Below are positions 7,905-15,792 of a DNA stretch of 64,000 nucleotides, one piece after another. Location of the stretch: positions 558,001-622,000 of the forward strand of contig NZ_CANDOB010000002.1 of the NCBI RefSeq assembly GCF_947387515.1, given 5' to 3'. Made by a program: the position numbers and the translations under genes. Source of the DNA: Alkalihalobacillus sp. CinArs1 (GTDB taxonomy: Bacteria > Bacillota > Bacilli > Bacillales > Guptibacillaceae). The notes beneath the pieces were generated by a model that did no database searches, was not told the DNA's origin, and saw nothing but the letters and a program-made list of their open reading frames with translations. Numbering within the stretch: the first letter of the stretch is position 1; each line of letters begins with the position of its first letter.

Positions 7905-8066
7905 ATGATGAAGACAGAGCGTTTACTCGCCATTGTGATTAAACTCTTGAATCAAAAGAAGATGACGGCAAAAGAACTAGCGGATTATTTCGAAGTTTCC
8001 GTTTGAACGATTCAACGTGATATGGAGTCCATTGAACTAGCGGGTATTCCAATCACTTCTCTATGA
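7905..8066 (+). pseudogene. Remnant of a DeoR/YafY-type HTH transcriptional regulator
   Basis: The reading frame encodes TERLLAIVIKLLNQKKMTAK and ADYFEVSV, then an in-frame TGA (8004-8006), then TIQRDMESIELAGIPITSL and another stop. This is the winged-helix N-terminus of WYL/YafY-like regulators; the TGA replaces the CGA (Arg) expected in the recognition helix SVRTIQRD. The rest of the protein is missing, so the gene is dead by both a nonsense change and truncation. Confidence 0.75.
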
Positions 8067-8224
8067 GATCCGCATTTCTTTTGCGTTTTCATAGTTTTCT
8101 TGAAGAATATGATAGACAGTACTAGAGGTAGATGCCTCTTTTCACATAACTTCAATTCCTGCCTATCCAGTCATGGTAGCTTGGACATACACTGTATAGA
8201 AACTAGAATAGGGAGGTTGAGAAG

Positions 8225-8404
8225 ATGGGTGCTGACAAGAAGCATAGACGCGATGATGGCAGACTATTTGCTTTAGTTGTGGTTCTATTTATTCTATTAA
8301 TTATCGTTGGTGCTGCTGGCTACGCAGGCGGAAGAGGTCGTTGTTGTAATGTTGGAGGCAACTACGGCGGAAACTACGGTGGTTTCGGAGGCGGCTTCTA
8401 CTAA
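8225..8404 (+). CDS. YjcZ-like small Gly-rich protein
   Basis: A 59-residue protein: a charged N-terminus, then the helix FALVVVLFILLIIVGAA, which matches the hallmark of the YjcZ family of tiny sporulation-associated membrane proteins, then a tail of GG-Y/F repeats (NYGGNYGGFGGGFY). In known members the Gly-rich part comes first and the helix last, so this reversed order is unusual. A GGGAGG site precedes ATG 8225. A spore or coat location is inferred. Confidence 0.6.
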   Translation: MGADKKHRRDDGRLFALVVVLFILLIIVGAAGYAGGRGRCCNVGGNYGGNYGGFGGGFY

Positions 8405-8447
8405 AATGAGCTGCTGGGCATCGGACATGCCCCTATAAAACCAGTGG

Positions 8448-8481
8448 AAAAGAGCGTTTCGTTTATGGAACGCTTTTTTTA
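8448..8481. terminator. Bidirectional Rho-independent terminator
   Basis: AGCGTTTC at 8453-8460 pairs with GGAACGCT (8468-8475), followed by a T-run on the plus strand and preceded by an A-rich run serving the converging minus-strand gene at 8526. Confidence 0.7.
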
Positions 8482-8525
8482 TTGGATGCGAATGCGATCT
8501 TTTCATACTTTAGCAGATGGTTTTC

Positions 8526-9080
8526 TTACGAGCGGATCGATGCTTTACTAAAGATAGTCATCTGAACTTTCACGATGATACCGATCAATAAATAAGCAAT
8601 CATGGAATAAACATTATTCCATTTGATATATTCGTACACGTTCACCCAGCGAAGAAGGTTTTCTACAATGAAAGCGAGTAGTAACGATGTGATAATCATA
8701 GCAAGCATATAGCTCTTCCAAGTGAAAAAGTATTGATATAACAGCATGAAGATCACTGGTAAAACGATGTAGGTTGAAACAAAAAACGATGGGCTTAATG
8801 GTGTTATACTTGTTGGATAGGCAGTAAAACCATATTGTATCAGAATAACATCCATCAACGTACTGATGGCGATGACGATTCCACCAACAGTCAATAATTC
8901 AAATAAACGTTTGCGATCAATGAGTTTGAATGCTACATATAGAAAAATCAAATTGATGATCAGTACTAACCACCAACCAAATGAAAACAAATCATCATGT
9001 AACCAATGGTTCCAATATTGTACTTGAAAAGACTCTCTGATGGATGTAATCGATTCCCATGAAGGTGCTCCCATTTCCAT
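8526..9080 (-). CDS. CBO0543-like multi-pass membrane protein
   Basis: A 184-residue protein with about five hydrophobic segments, short basic loops (DRKRL) and aromatic-rich connectors (NHWLHDDLFSFGW near the N-terminus). Length and pattern resemble the CBO0543 family found in spore-forming Firmicutes, for which no function is known to me. A GAGGTAAT ribosome site precedes the ATG. Confidence 0.55.
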   Translation of the reverse strand: MEMGAPSWESITSIRESFQVQYWNHWLHDDLFSFGWWLVLIINLIFLYVAFKLIDRKRLFELLTVGGIVIAISTLMDVILIQYGFTAYPTSITPLSPSFFVSTYIVLPVIFMLLYQYFFTWKSYMLAMIITSLLLAFIVENLLRWVNVYEYIKWNNVYSMIAYLLIGIIVKVQMTIFSKASIRS

Positions 9081-9157
9081 ATTACCTCGCCACTATTATT
9101 TTTTCGGTTAGTACTTAAAGTTGGCTAGTTTGTTATTTTTATACACATAATCCTTCA

Positions 9158-10279
9158 TTACGAATACTGCTCTTTAATCTTCACAAACGCTTCAACATTC
9201 CGAAGAAACATATCGACTAACATCGGATCAAAGTGTTTGCCTCTTTCTTCTCTAAAGTATGTAAGGATGCGATCGAGCTCCCATGCTTCTTTATACGGGC
9301 GGTGTGATGCAAGGGCATCGAAGACATCAACGACGGCGACGATTCTCCCATATAGGTGGATGTCTTCTCCGCTCCGCCCATTAGGGTAACCCTTACCATC
9401 CCAGCGCTCATGGTGTTGCTCTGCGATGATCGCAGCGGCTTGAAGAATCGATCTTTTTGAGCTCTTCAATAAGTCGTACCCAATCTTTGAGTGTTTTTTG
9501 ATCAATTGAAATTCTTCCGTAGAGAGCTTTCCTGGTTTATTCAGTATAGCGTCTGGAATCCCGACTTTTCCGATATCGTGCATCGGAGAAGCAACTTTGA
9601 TCAGTTCAGCTTCATCTTCATCTAACCCTGCCTTTAATGCGAGGAGTTTCGCATACTCAGCGACACGTTTCACATGTGCACCGGTTTCCTTCGAGCGTCC
9701 TTCTCCGATCTCTCCCATCTTGAAGAGGATTTCCTTTTGCGTTTCTTCGATTTCGATGTTGACGAGCATCGCTTCTAGTGCTTGACCTGTATAGGAGGCT
9801 GCAAGACTTAAGTACTTCAAGTCATTCGGATGAAAAATAGACTCTTCCGTTAGCTTATTGATCACCTGATAAACACCGATCGTTTTATTGAGTTTGTTCT
9901 TCACAGGGATCACCATGACGGATTTCGTTCGATACCCGGTCTGTATATCGATGACAGAATGAAATCTCTCATCTTGATAAGCATCATCGATTACAAGAGG
10001 TTCCCCGGATTGGAATACGTGTCCCGCGAGACCTACTGATGAAGGGACCCGAACTTCTTCCATTCCATGGGCGACCCGTGCCCATAGCTCATTTTTTGTT
10101 TCATCATAAAGCCAAAGTGTACACCGATCCGCTAAGGTCATCTTTCGTCCCATATCTGCCATCAACATCAGCAAACGATCGAGGCTGTTTTCGGTCGTGA
10201 TCTGTGCAGCATAATCGAATATGATTTGGAGAAGTTCTTCAGAATTTAATTCACTTTTATGATACTGATTCGATTCCAC
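9158..10279 (-). CDS. GAF-HD-GYP domain phosphodiesterase
   Basis: A 373-residue cytoplasmic protein. Residues about 25-170 form a GAF sensor domain; residues about 185-370 form an HD-GYP domain with His234-Asp235 (HDIGK, Lys238), the HHE triad at 289-291 and GYP at 297-299. HD-GYP enzymes hydrolyse cyclic di-GMP or other cyclic dinucleotides; the canonical metal ligands and GYP are intact, so activity is expected. The GAF ligand is unknown. It stands alone, with a plus-strand DUF3307 gene diverging at 10434. Confidence 0.85.
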   Translation of the reverse strand: MESNQYHKSELNSEELLQIIFDYAAQITTENSLDRLLMLMADMGRKMTLADRCTLWLYDETKNELWARVAHGMEEVRVPSSVGLAGHVFQSGEPLVIDDAYQDERFHSVIDIQTGYRTKSVMVIPVKNKLNKTIGVYQVINKLTEESIFHPNDLKYLSLAASYTGQALEAMLVNIEIEETQKEILFKMGEIGEGRSKETGAHVKRVAEYAKLLALKAGLDEDEAELIKVASPMHDIGKVGIPDAILNKPGKLSTEEFQLIKKHSKIGYDLLKSSKRSILQAAAIIAEQHHERWDGKGYPNGRSGEDIHLYGRIVAVVDVFDALASHRPYKEAWELDRILTYFREERGKHFDPMLVDMFLRNVEAFVKIKEQYS

Positions 10280-10433
10280 AAGTCGAGACCTCCTCGTCTA
10301 CCTATTTGGGATTCTAGTCTATTCGTTCTATTTCTTTCTATAAAAAATGGTATGATAAGAAAAATAAGGATTTGTAGGATAATTCTATCATACACGCTGA
10401 TGTATTAAAGCGGTAGGTAAAGGAAGGCAAAAC

Positions 10434-10781
10434 ATGACTCCGTTTGAATATTTATTTATCGCCCATTTGATTGGAGATTTTCTTTTTCAGACGAAATGGA
10501 TGGCTGAGCATAAGCATAACAGGTGGCTTCCACTGTTATCTCACGTCTTAATCTATACAGGCGTGTTAGGTATCGTTGCCTGGTTCGGATTCGGAGGCCT
10601 TTCGATGTTACAGCTCGGCTTCATCTTCATCACTCATGTCATTCTCGACCGGAGAACGTTCGTTACATGGTGGACGAGGACTGTAATGAGGGATGTTGAT
10701 GATTCTGTAGGGTGGTTGAAAGTAATCACAGACCAAGTGTTTCATCTTATCGTTATTGCGATCATCGTATCGATTTTATAA
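10434..10781 (+). CDS. DUF3307 family membrane protein
   Basis: A 115-residue protein with three to four hydrophobic segments. The N-terminal FIAHLIGDFLFQTKWMAEHK is the DUF3307 signature. Its function is not established. It lies 18 bases upstream of the cyclase-fusion gene and is likely co-transcribed with it. Confidence 0.7.
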   Translation: MTPFEYLFIAHLIGDFLFQTKWMAEHKHNRWLPLLSHVLIYTGVLGIVAWFGFGGLSMLQLGFIFITHVILDRRTFVTWWTRTVMRDVDDSVGWLKVITDQVFHLIVIAIIVSIL

Positions 10782-10799
10782 TGTCTGGGAGGTTACTAG

Positions 10800-12587
10800 A
10801 TGAAGGAACGTCACTTTTCACTCGTGAAGCAATTTCCAATACGGAAAGAAGAAGCGTGGGACATTCTCGCAACAAACGATCATTTGAACAGGCTCATCGG
10901 TTTGTTTCCAGTAGAATTCTCAGATGCGCGATTCGATGAATCTCTTTTTTACCGTCCTGCAAAGGCAAAGCTAGGTGGCGTCTCGCTTGAATGGAAGGAG
11001 TATCCGTTCGAATGGGTGAAGGGAGAACAGTATTCGGTTCAAAGGCTGTACACAGCAGGTCCACTCGCTGAATTTTATGCAGGAATCAAAATGAGGGATG
11101 TATCGGTCGATGAGAACCCAATGACAGAAGTCGAGGTATTTTCGATGTTACGCCCGGCAAACATCATCGGAAAACTCGCGATCCCTGCAATTGCGATTCC
11201 TGGTATGAAAAAAACGATCGCATATATTGAAAAATACATAGCGCTCGACTCACGAATCGTTGTGTTGCCTCCACCAAAACACCTTTCATCCACAAACAAA
11301 CAAGCCCTTTCCTATGCGATGGACAAGCTCGAACCTTCGAAAGCAAAAGAGTTCCTCAAGCAGCACATCATTCAGTCTCATGATCAAGCGCTTGTTGAGA
11401 TGCAGCCGTATAAACTTGCAGATCAATGGGGGATCGATCGCGAAGAAGTGTTAGTGCTGTTTCTTGAAGCAACAAAAGCTGGCGTCCTAACCTTATCCTG
11501 GAGTTTGATGTGTCCGACGTGTCGTGTCGCAAAAGAGAGCGCGTCTTCCCTTCGAGATGTGAAAAACGAGGTGCACTGTGACCTTTGCGGCATAACGTAC
11601 GACATGACGTTCGATGAAACGATCGAACTGCGATTTACGGTCCACCCGGCGGTTCGAAAAGCCGTTTCACAGACTTATTGTATCGGAGGGCCAAATATTA
11701 CGCCGCATATCCTTTTGCAGAAACGCATCCGTTCAGGGACTTCAAGTGAACTCCCTGCGATTCATTCAGAAAAAGACGTGAGGCTCCGCATTTTAACAAG
11801 GAGTCATCTCGTTTTTCAATGTGATGAGGAGGGTGTGGCGCTAACGTATCGTGATGATGGATTTGATAGCGATCATTTTTCAATTCAAGGCTGCACCCTT
11901 CAAAATGAGAGCAGCCGCGATATCGTAGCGGTGGTTGAAGAAGTCGAGCGCGATCCGAACGTTGTGACCGCTGCTAACGTAACGACGATGACAAAGTTTC
12001 GACGACTCTTTTCGTCTGAGGTACTAGCAGAAGGCCAGGAGATCGGCGTTGAAAATGTGACGATCGTTTTTAGTGACTTGCGAGGCTCAACTTCCCTTTA
12101 TGAATCAGCAGGAGATGCGCGCGCTTATCGCCAGGTGAACGATCACTTTCAGTTTCTATCAGAGAAATTTAAGAACCATAAGGGAACGATTATCAAAACG
12201 ATCGGCGACTCTGTGATGGCAGCCTTTTTTGTACCAGAGAATGCGGTAAAAGCGGCGCTCGACATTCAACATTCGATCGGCGATTTCAATGCAGAGCATG
12301 GAACGAACTTAACGATAAAACTCGGCATGTATACAGGTCCAGCGATCGCGGTAACGGCGAACAACCAACTGGATTACTTCGGTCATACCGTCAACATGGC
12401 TTCAAGAATCGAGCAAGAAAGCAAAGGGAACGATATTATGCTTTCCTCTGATATGCTTGAACGGAAGGAGATTCGAGCGATTCTAAAAGTGTACGAAATG
12501 GAATCGTACGAAGCAGCGTTGATGGGAATTCGAAAGGAAGTTTCGCTTGTTCGAATAAAGACAACGAGGGAATTTGTTACTGTGTAA
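10800..12587 (+). CDS. SRPBCC / zinc-ribbon / class III adenylate or guanylate cyclase fusion
   Basis: A 595-residue protein with three parts. Residues 1-150 resemble an SRPBCC ligand-binding fold (KQFPIRKEEAWDILATNDH). Residues about 238-263 form a CPTC...CDLC zinc ribbon (Cys238, 241, 260, 263). Residues about 415-575 are a class III nucleotide cyclase with metal ligands Asp426 and Asp470, substrate-binding Lys466 and Asp525, and transition-state Asn532/Arg536 all present. It should therefore be catalytically competent, and Lys/Asp favours ATP as substrate. Cytosolic: no membrane segment. Similar DUF5939-cyclase fusions occur elsewhere, but second messenger cAMP is not a classical Bacillus signal. 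Confidence 0.8.
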   Translation: MKERHFSLVKQFPIRKEEAWDILATNDHLNRLIGLFPVEFSDARFDESLFYRPAKAKLGGVSLEWKEYPFEWVKGEQYSVQRLYTAGPLAEFYAGIKMRDVSVDENPMTEVEVFSMLRPANIIGKLAIPAIAIPGMKKTIAYIEKYIALDSRIVVLPPPKHLSSTNKQALSYAMDKLEPSKAKEFLKQHIIQSHDQALVEMQPYKLADQWGIDREEVLVLFLEATKAGVLTLSWSLMCPTCRVAKESASSLRDVKNEVHCDLCGITYDMTFDETIELRFTVHPAVRKAVSQTYCIGGPNITPHILLQKRIRSGTSSELPAIHSEKDVRLRILTRSHLVFQCDEEGVALTYRDDGFDSDHFSIQGCTLQNESSRDIVAVVEEVERDPNVVTAANVTTMTKFRRLFSSEVLAEGQEIGVENVTIVFSDLRGSTSLYESAGDARAYRQVNDHFQFLSEKFKNHKGTIIKTIGDSVMAAFFVPENAVKAALDIQHSIGDFNAEHGTNLTIKLGMYTGPAIAVTANNQLDYFGHTVNMASRIEQESKGNDIMLSSDMLERKEIRAILKVYEMESYEAALMGIRKEVSLVRIKTTREFVTV

Positions 12588-12620
12588 AAAGGAGCTTGCC
12601 TTCGCAAGCTCCTTTTTTAT
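12588..12620. terminator. Bidirectional terminator between the cyclase and CPBP genes
   Basis: A perfect 12-bp stem (AAAGGAGCTTGC at 12588-12599 with its complement at 12604-12615), a 4-base loop and T/A runs on both sides serve the two converging genes. Confidence 0.85.
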
Positions 12621-12622
12621 AT

Positions 12623-13144
12623 CTAAAGCAGTGGAATGAAGACGAGGATGAGCAGGTCGAACAAAATATGTGAGAGAAGCGGCACCCAGAAATTCTTCCG
12701 TTTCTCATAAATCCATCCCCACACGATCCCTCCAACAAGAGCGGCGACAATGAGAAGCGGGGCACCTGAATAAAGGTGAGCGACTGCATAGAGAAGCGTT
12801 GCGAGAACGATGGTATCCCCACTTTTGTATTTTTTGAACTGCTGCTGGACGTAGCCTCTCCAGTAAATCTCCTCACCTGGAATTACGATGAGAATAAGGC
12901 TGATGAAATGCCACGGTTTAACAGGCTGCACGATATCATAAAACTGTTCCATGTTATCAAATAGAGAGGGAGTCGCCCAGATGATGAGTTCGATCCCTAC
13001 ATAGCTTAACCCGTACAGGAAGAGTGCACTGACGATGATGTATATGAGGTCCGTTCCTGTAATCTTCTTAAATACCAGCTTGCCGGTCGTGATGCTGATC
13101 ACGATTAAGATCGCAAGCGTTACAGAGAAAACAGGCCAAAACAT
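12623..13144 (-). CDS. CPBP family intramembrane metalloprotease
   Basis: A 173-residue (from ATG) membrane protein of the Abi/CPBP (type II CAAX prenyl protease-like) family. The three motifs are present: EEIYWRGY (EExxxR), a His in AVAHLYSG, and SHILFDLL (HxxxD). The frame stays open for 26 more codons upstream and encodes a typical N-terminal hydrophobic segment (ILFSSLFLAHALLFISFV). That stretch has no ATG/GTG/TTG; a rare ATT at 13222, nine bases after AGGATG, could be the real start. The substrate is unknown. Confidence 0.8.
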   Translation of the reverse strand: MFWPVFSVTLAILIVISITTGKLVFKKITGTDLIYIIVSALFLYGLSYVGIELIIWATPSLFDNMEQFYDIVQPVKPWHFISLILIVIPGEEIYWRGYVQQQFKKYKSGDTIVLATLLYAVAHLYSGAPLLIVAALVGGIVWGWIYEKRKNFWVPLLSHILFDLLILVFIPLL

Positions 13145-13302
13145 GATTGGAAAGTAGACGAAGCTAATAAAAAGTAGTGCATGAGCTAGAAACAGAGAGC
13201 TGAAAAGTATTGTTTTTTGAATATGTCATCATCCTATCTGGTCTCTGATTTCTACGTATCTACATATGATTACCCATCGAGTGATGCAATCATGCTGAAA
13301 GG

Positions 13303-13332
13303 AGCACATCGTAGCACATCGTAGCACATCGA
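13303..13332. repeat. Three tandem copies of a 10-bp unit
   Basis: AGCACATCGT occurs three times in tandem (the last copy ends in A) in the short gap between the CPBP gene start and a small membrane protein gene. Probably replication slippage. Confidence 0.7.
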
Positions 13333-13382
13333 AGTGAAACGAAAGCCGTTCTGTATCGTAAACACTACTACGGGGTGATTGT

Positions 13383-13601
13383 ATGAAAAGATTTGTCGTA
13401 TTTATCGCAAGTTTTATCGTGGTGTTTTTTCTTTTGCAATGGGGCTCAGGGTTTCTCCTAACGGCGTTACATACACCGGATGCTGGTGAGTCCACGTTCC
13501 TACAAACGGTTCAATTTGGAGAAAACAGCGTCTCACTTATCTTACTCTTACTCAGTGTAGCGATCGCTTACGTTGTGTCGAGAGTCATTAAAAGCGTTTA
13601 A
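13383..13601 (+). CDS. Small two-helix membrane protein
   Basis: A 72-residue protein with hydrophobic segments at residues 3-30 and 49-68 joined by a polar loop (HTPDAGESTFLQ). ATG 13383 follows CGGGGTG. It lies 55 bases upstream of a DUF421 gene. No family recognised. Confidence 0.6.
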   Translation: MKRFVVFIASFIVVFFLLQWGSGFLLTALHTPDAGESTFLQTVQFGENSVSLILLLLSVAIAYVVSRVIKSV

Positions 13602-13656
13602 TGGATTAAGGAGAGTTTGGGAATGATGAGCGTAAAGAATGAAAGAGGTGCTCATC

Positions 13657-14379
13657 ATGGACATTTTAATGGACTCCTTGAAGGTTATCTTTCGTATTGC
13701 TACAATTCTTCCGCTCATGCTTGCGATCGGACTATATATGGGGAAGCGCTCGATCGGAGAGCTCCCAGTTTTTGATTTTCTCGTCGTACTCGTATTTGGT
13801 GCTGTTGTCGGAGCGGATATCGCAGATCCTAAGATCGACCATGTTCATACGGTTATCGCGATGATTGCGATTGCGCTTTTACAAAAGTTGATTATTAAAG
13901 TGAAACTAAAGAATCCAAAGCTAGGGAAGCTTTTTACTTTCGAGCCAACCGTTGTGATGTACCAAGGTACGTTTCTAAAGAAAAATATGAAACGCATTCA
14001 GTATTCGGTCGACAACATCCTGCAGATGTTACGAGAAAAAGATGTGTTTCATACGAGTGACGTTGAGCTTGCGATTGTTGAAGCGAACGGACAGCTGAGT
14101 GTAAAACTCTATCCTGGTAAAGAAGGCATTTTACGGGAAGATATGCAGATCTACAAAGCTGGGAACGACTATGAAATTCCTGTGATTTTAGATGGCAGGG
14201 TGCAGAGGGATCTGCTTGAGCGAATCGGCAAGACGGAGCAATGGCTATTGAATGAACTACATACGACTGGAAAAGGCGACGTAAGTGAGATTTTTTATGC
14301 TGGTGTTACGGGCCAGGGAGAGCTTTCCGTTTCAAAGAAAGATCTTCAAACGAATGATGCTCCTCCTATTGAGCATTAA
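13657..14379 (+). CDS. DUF421 (YetF-like) membrane protein
   Basis: A 240-residue protein with three N-terminal hydrophobic segments (RSIGELPVFDFLVVLVFG is characteristic), followed by the soluble DUF421 domain. Spore-formers carry several such proteins (for example YetF, YdfS); they are found in spore membranes. ATG 13657 follows AAAGAGGTG and is preferred over 13639. A GATGAGC/GCTCATC inverted pair (13625-13631 and 13650-13656) could fold the ribosome site into a hairpin loop. A second member is encoded at 51367-51987. Confidence 0.75.
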   Translation: MDILMDSLKVIFRIATILPLMLAIGLYMGKRSIGELPVFDFLVVLVFGAVVGADIADPKIDHVHTVIAMIAIALLQKLIIKVKLKNPKLGKLFTFEPTVVMYQGTFLKKNMKRIQYSVDNILQMLREKDVFHTSDVELAIVEANGQLSVKLYPGKEGILREDMQIYKAGNDYEIPVILDGRVQRDLLERIGKTEQWLLNELHTTGKGDVSEIFYAGVTGQGELSVSKKDLQTNDAPPIEH

Positions 14380-14498
14380 TCGGGCTTATTTTCCTACCGA
14401 CTTTCTTCTCATCATTTCGACATTTAAAGGATATCTTTAAGCGCTTAGAGAAAAGAAAAGGCGCAAGAGAGAATTGAAGGAAACGAGGAGGAAAATCC

Positions 14499-14876
14499 AT
14501 GATCGCAAAGCTTGGACAGGTAATGGTGTATGTGAAGGATCAAGATCAAGCCGTCACGTTTTGGACAGAGAAAATGGGGTTTGACGTCATCACAGAAGAA
14601 AATAAGGGGATGCGTTGGATCGAAGTAGCACCGTCTACATCTGCAGAAACGAGCATCGTTCTTCATAACAAAGACGTTATCGCAAAAATGCAGCCAGATA
14701 TGAATCTCGACACGCCTTCACTCATGTTTTTTACTAAAGAGCTCGATCATCTGCATGAAGATCTAAAACTGAAAGGTGTGAAGGTTGGGGAAATCGTGAA
14801 GATGGGAACTAACCGCGTCTTTAACTTTTCGGATTTTGAAGAGAATTATTTTGCGGTTGGGGAGAGAGCGGAGTAG
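14499..14876 (+). CDS. VOC superfamily (glyoxalase/bleomycin resistance) protein
   Basis: A 125-residue protein with one pair of beta-alpha-beta-beta-beta modules typical of vicinal oxygen chelate proteins: GQVMVYVKDQDQAVTFWTEK at the start and FSDFEENYFAVGE at the end. VOC proteins bind a metal and act as lyases, dioxygenases or sequestering proteins; the substrate cannot be assigned. AGGAGG precedes ATG 14499. Confidence 0.75.
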   Translation: MIAKLGQVMVYVKDQDQAVTFWTEKMGFDVITEENKGMRWIEVAPSTSAETSIVLHNKDVIAKMQPDMNLDTPSLMFFTKELDHLHEDLKLKGVKVGEIVKMGTNRVFNFSDFEENYFAVGERAE

Positions 14877-14879
14877 TTG

Positions 14880-14914
14880 CAAGGGAGTCTGGTTTAAACC
14901 AGACTCCCTTTTTT
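14880..14914. terminator. Bidirectional terminator between the VOC and arr genes
   Basis: A perfect 15-bp palindrome (AAGGGAGTCTGGTTT and its complement, 14881-14910) with flanking T/A runs separates two converging genes. Confidence 0.85.
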
Positions 14915-14927
14915 ACAATACAAAGAA

Positions 14928-15341
14928 TCAGTCATAGATCACGTCTTTTCCTTCTTCACGCAATTTTTTCAGTGAAGTAAGCATTTGGTTGATTTCTTCA
15001 TCTGAGTGCCTTTCCCATGACTTTAACTCTGCTATGATCTTCAAAGGTGATTTCGAGCGATACGAACGTGTTGGGTTTCCTGGAAATCTTTTGTCCGTTA
15101 GATTTGGATCGTTTTCAAACTCACCTAATGGTTCAACGATATAAATTCTTTCTTTTCCGGTTGATTTCGCTAGTTCAGCACCCCACTTTGCAGCATTTAA
15201 CGTCGAGGTAAAATAAATGTGGTTCGATTTTTTGTCCTGAAAATTTGATAAATGCTGCGGCTTCAAATGATCTCCGATGTTGAGTTTCGCTTTCGTTCCA
15301 TGAAAGAAAGGACCGTTATCCAACACATCTTTATCATTCAT
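14928..15341 (-). CDS. arr: NAD+--rifampin ADP-ribosyltransferase (Arr)
   Basis: A 137-residue protein matching the Arr family from end to end: GPFFHGTKAKL at the start (NAD-binding His), NHIYFTSTLNAAKWGAELA, RIYIVEPLGEFENDPN, and FPGNPTRSYRS. Arr transfers ADP-ribose from NAD+ to the C23 hydroxyl of rifampicin, abolishing RNA polymerase binding; chromosomal copies are common in environmental Bacilli. It stands alone on the minus strand. It is not part of the metallophore operon beginning 450 bp away on the other strand. Confidence 0.88.
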   Translation of the reverse strand: MNDKDVLDNGPFFHGTKAKLNIGDHLKPQHLSNFQDKKSNHIYFTSTLNAAKWGAELAKSTGKERIYIVEPLGEFENDPNLTDKRFPGNPTRSYRSKSPLKIIAELKSWERHSDEEINQMLTSLKKLREEGKDVIYD

Positions 15342-15704
15342 TCGAATCCACCTCTCATTTGATTTGTAAGTAAGAGTATAGGGGAGAAATATTAAAAAAA
15401 GTAGTCTATAAATTTTCTGATTTCAGGATTATAATAAAAGTAGAAGGAAGAAATGTAAGTCGTTTATAGGATGAATTAATGAGCAGTGCCGTTTTTGGCG
15501 GTGCTTTTTTCTATTCTGTGTACATACGACCGGTAACGAATCGTGAATAGGTATTTTGACCTGTTCATCACCTTTTACTCAGTAATAAAAGAAATGTATA
15601 GATCACGCCAACACCCACGTTTGAGAATGATACCGTGGGTGTTTTTGATGGAGTCAGCGTTATAAAGACTATTGGCTCATTTATATAGAAATTGGAAAAA
15701 AGAA
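15342..15704. other. Gene-free spacer with two hairpins
   Basis: No supported ORF. It contains a TATAAT box at 15430-15435 without a good -35, and a GC-rich imperfect hairpin ending in a T-run (about 15482-15510, TTTTTT). A perfect 10-bp hairpin AACACCCACG/CGTGGGTGTT (15610-15619, 15634-15643) with trailing T's follows. The arrangement could reflect a small transcript, but nothing more can be shown. Confidence 0.4.
15606..15648 (+). terminator. Rho-independent terminator-like hairpin upstream of cnt operon
   Basis: AACACCCACG (15610-15619) pairs perfectly with CGTGGGTGTT (15634-15643), followed by TTT. It has no coding gene directly upstream on the plus strand. Confidence 0.55.
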
Positions 15705-15733
15705 TTTACAGAGCAAAAGGGTTTACCTATACT
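15705..15733 (+). promoter_or_regulatory. Sigma-A promoter of the cnt operon
   Basis: TTTACA (15705-15710) and TATACT (15728-15733) are separated by exactly 17 bp, placing transcription start near 15740, directly in front of the Zur-box palindrome. Confidence 0.7.
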
Positions 15734-15742
15734 ATAGTTTAT

Positions 15743-15763
15743 AAATCGAAACGATTTCGATTT
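15743..15763. promoter_or_regulatory. Zur-box-like operator of the cnt operon
   Basis: A 21-bp palindrome: AAATCGAAA, three bases, TTTCGATTT. By my alignment it matches 17 of the 20 informative positions of the Bacillus subtilis Zur consensus (outer AAATCG/CGATTT arms exact). It overlaps the expected transcription start, so zinc-loaded Zur would repress the operon. This matches the known zinc control of opine metallophore operons. Confidence 0.7.
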
Positions 15764-15792
15764 GTGAAAACCACTATTGTGAGGTGAACTTA

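Noticed and set aside
13303-13332. Three 10-bp tandem repeats considered as a small CRISPR or regulatory array
   Set aside because: The copies are contiguous without spacers and no cas gene is present; slippage is simpler.
15342-15704. A histidine racemase (cntK) or small gene upstream of cntL
   Set aside because: No open frame in either strand of this interval has an adequate length or motif.
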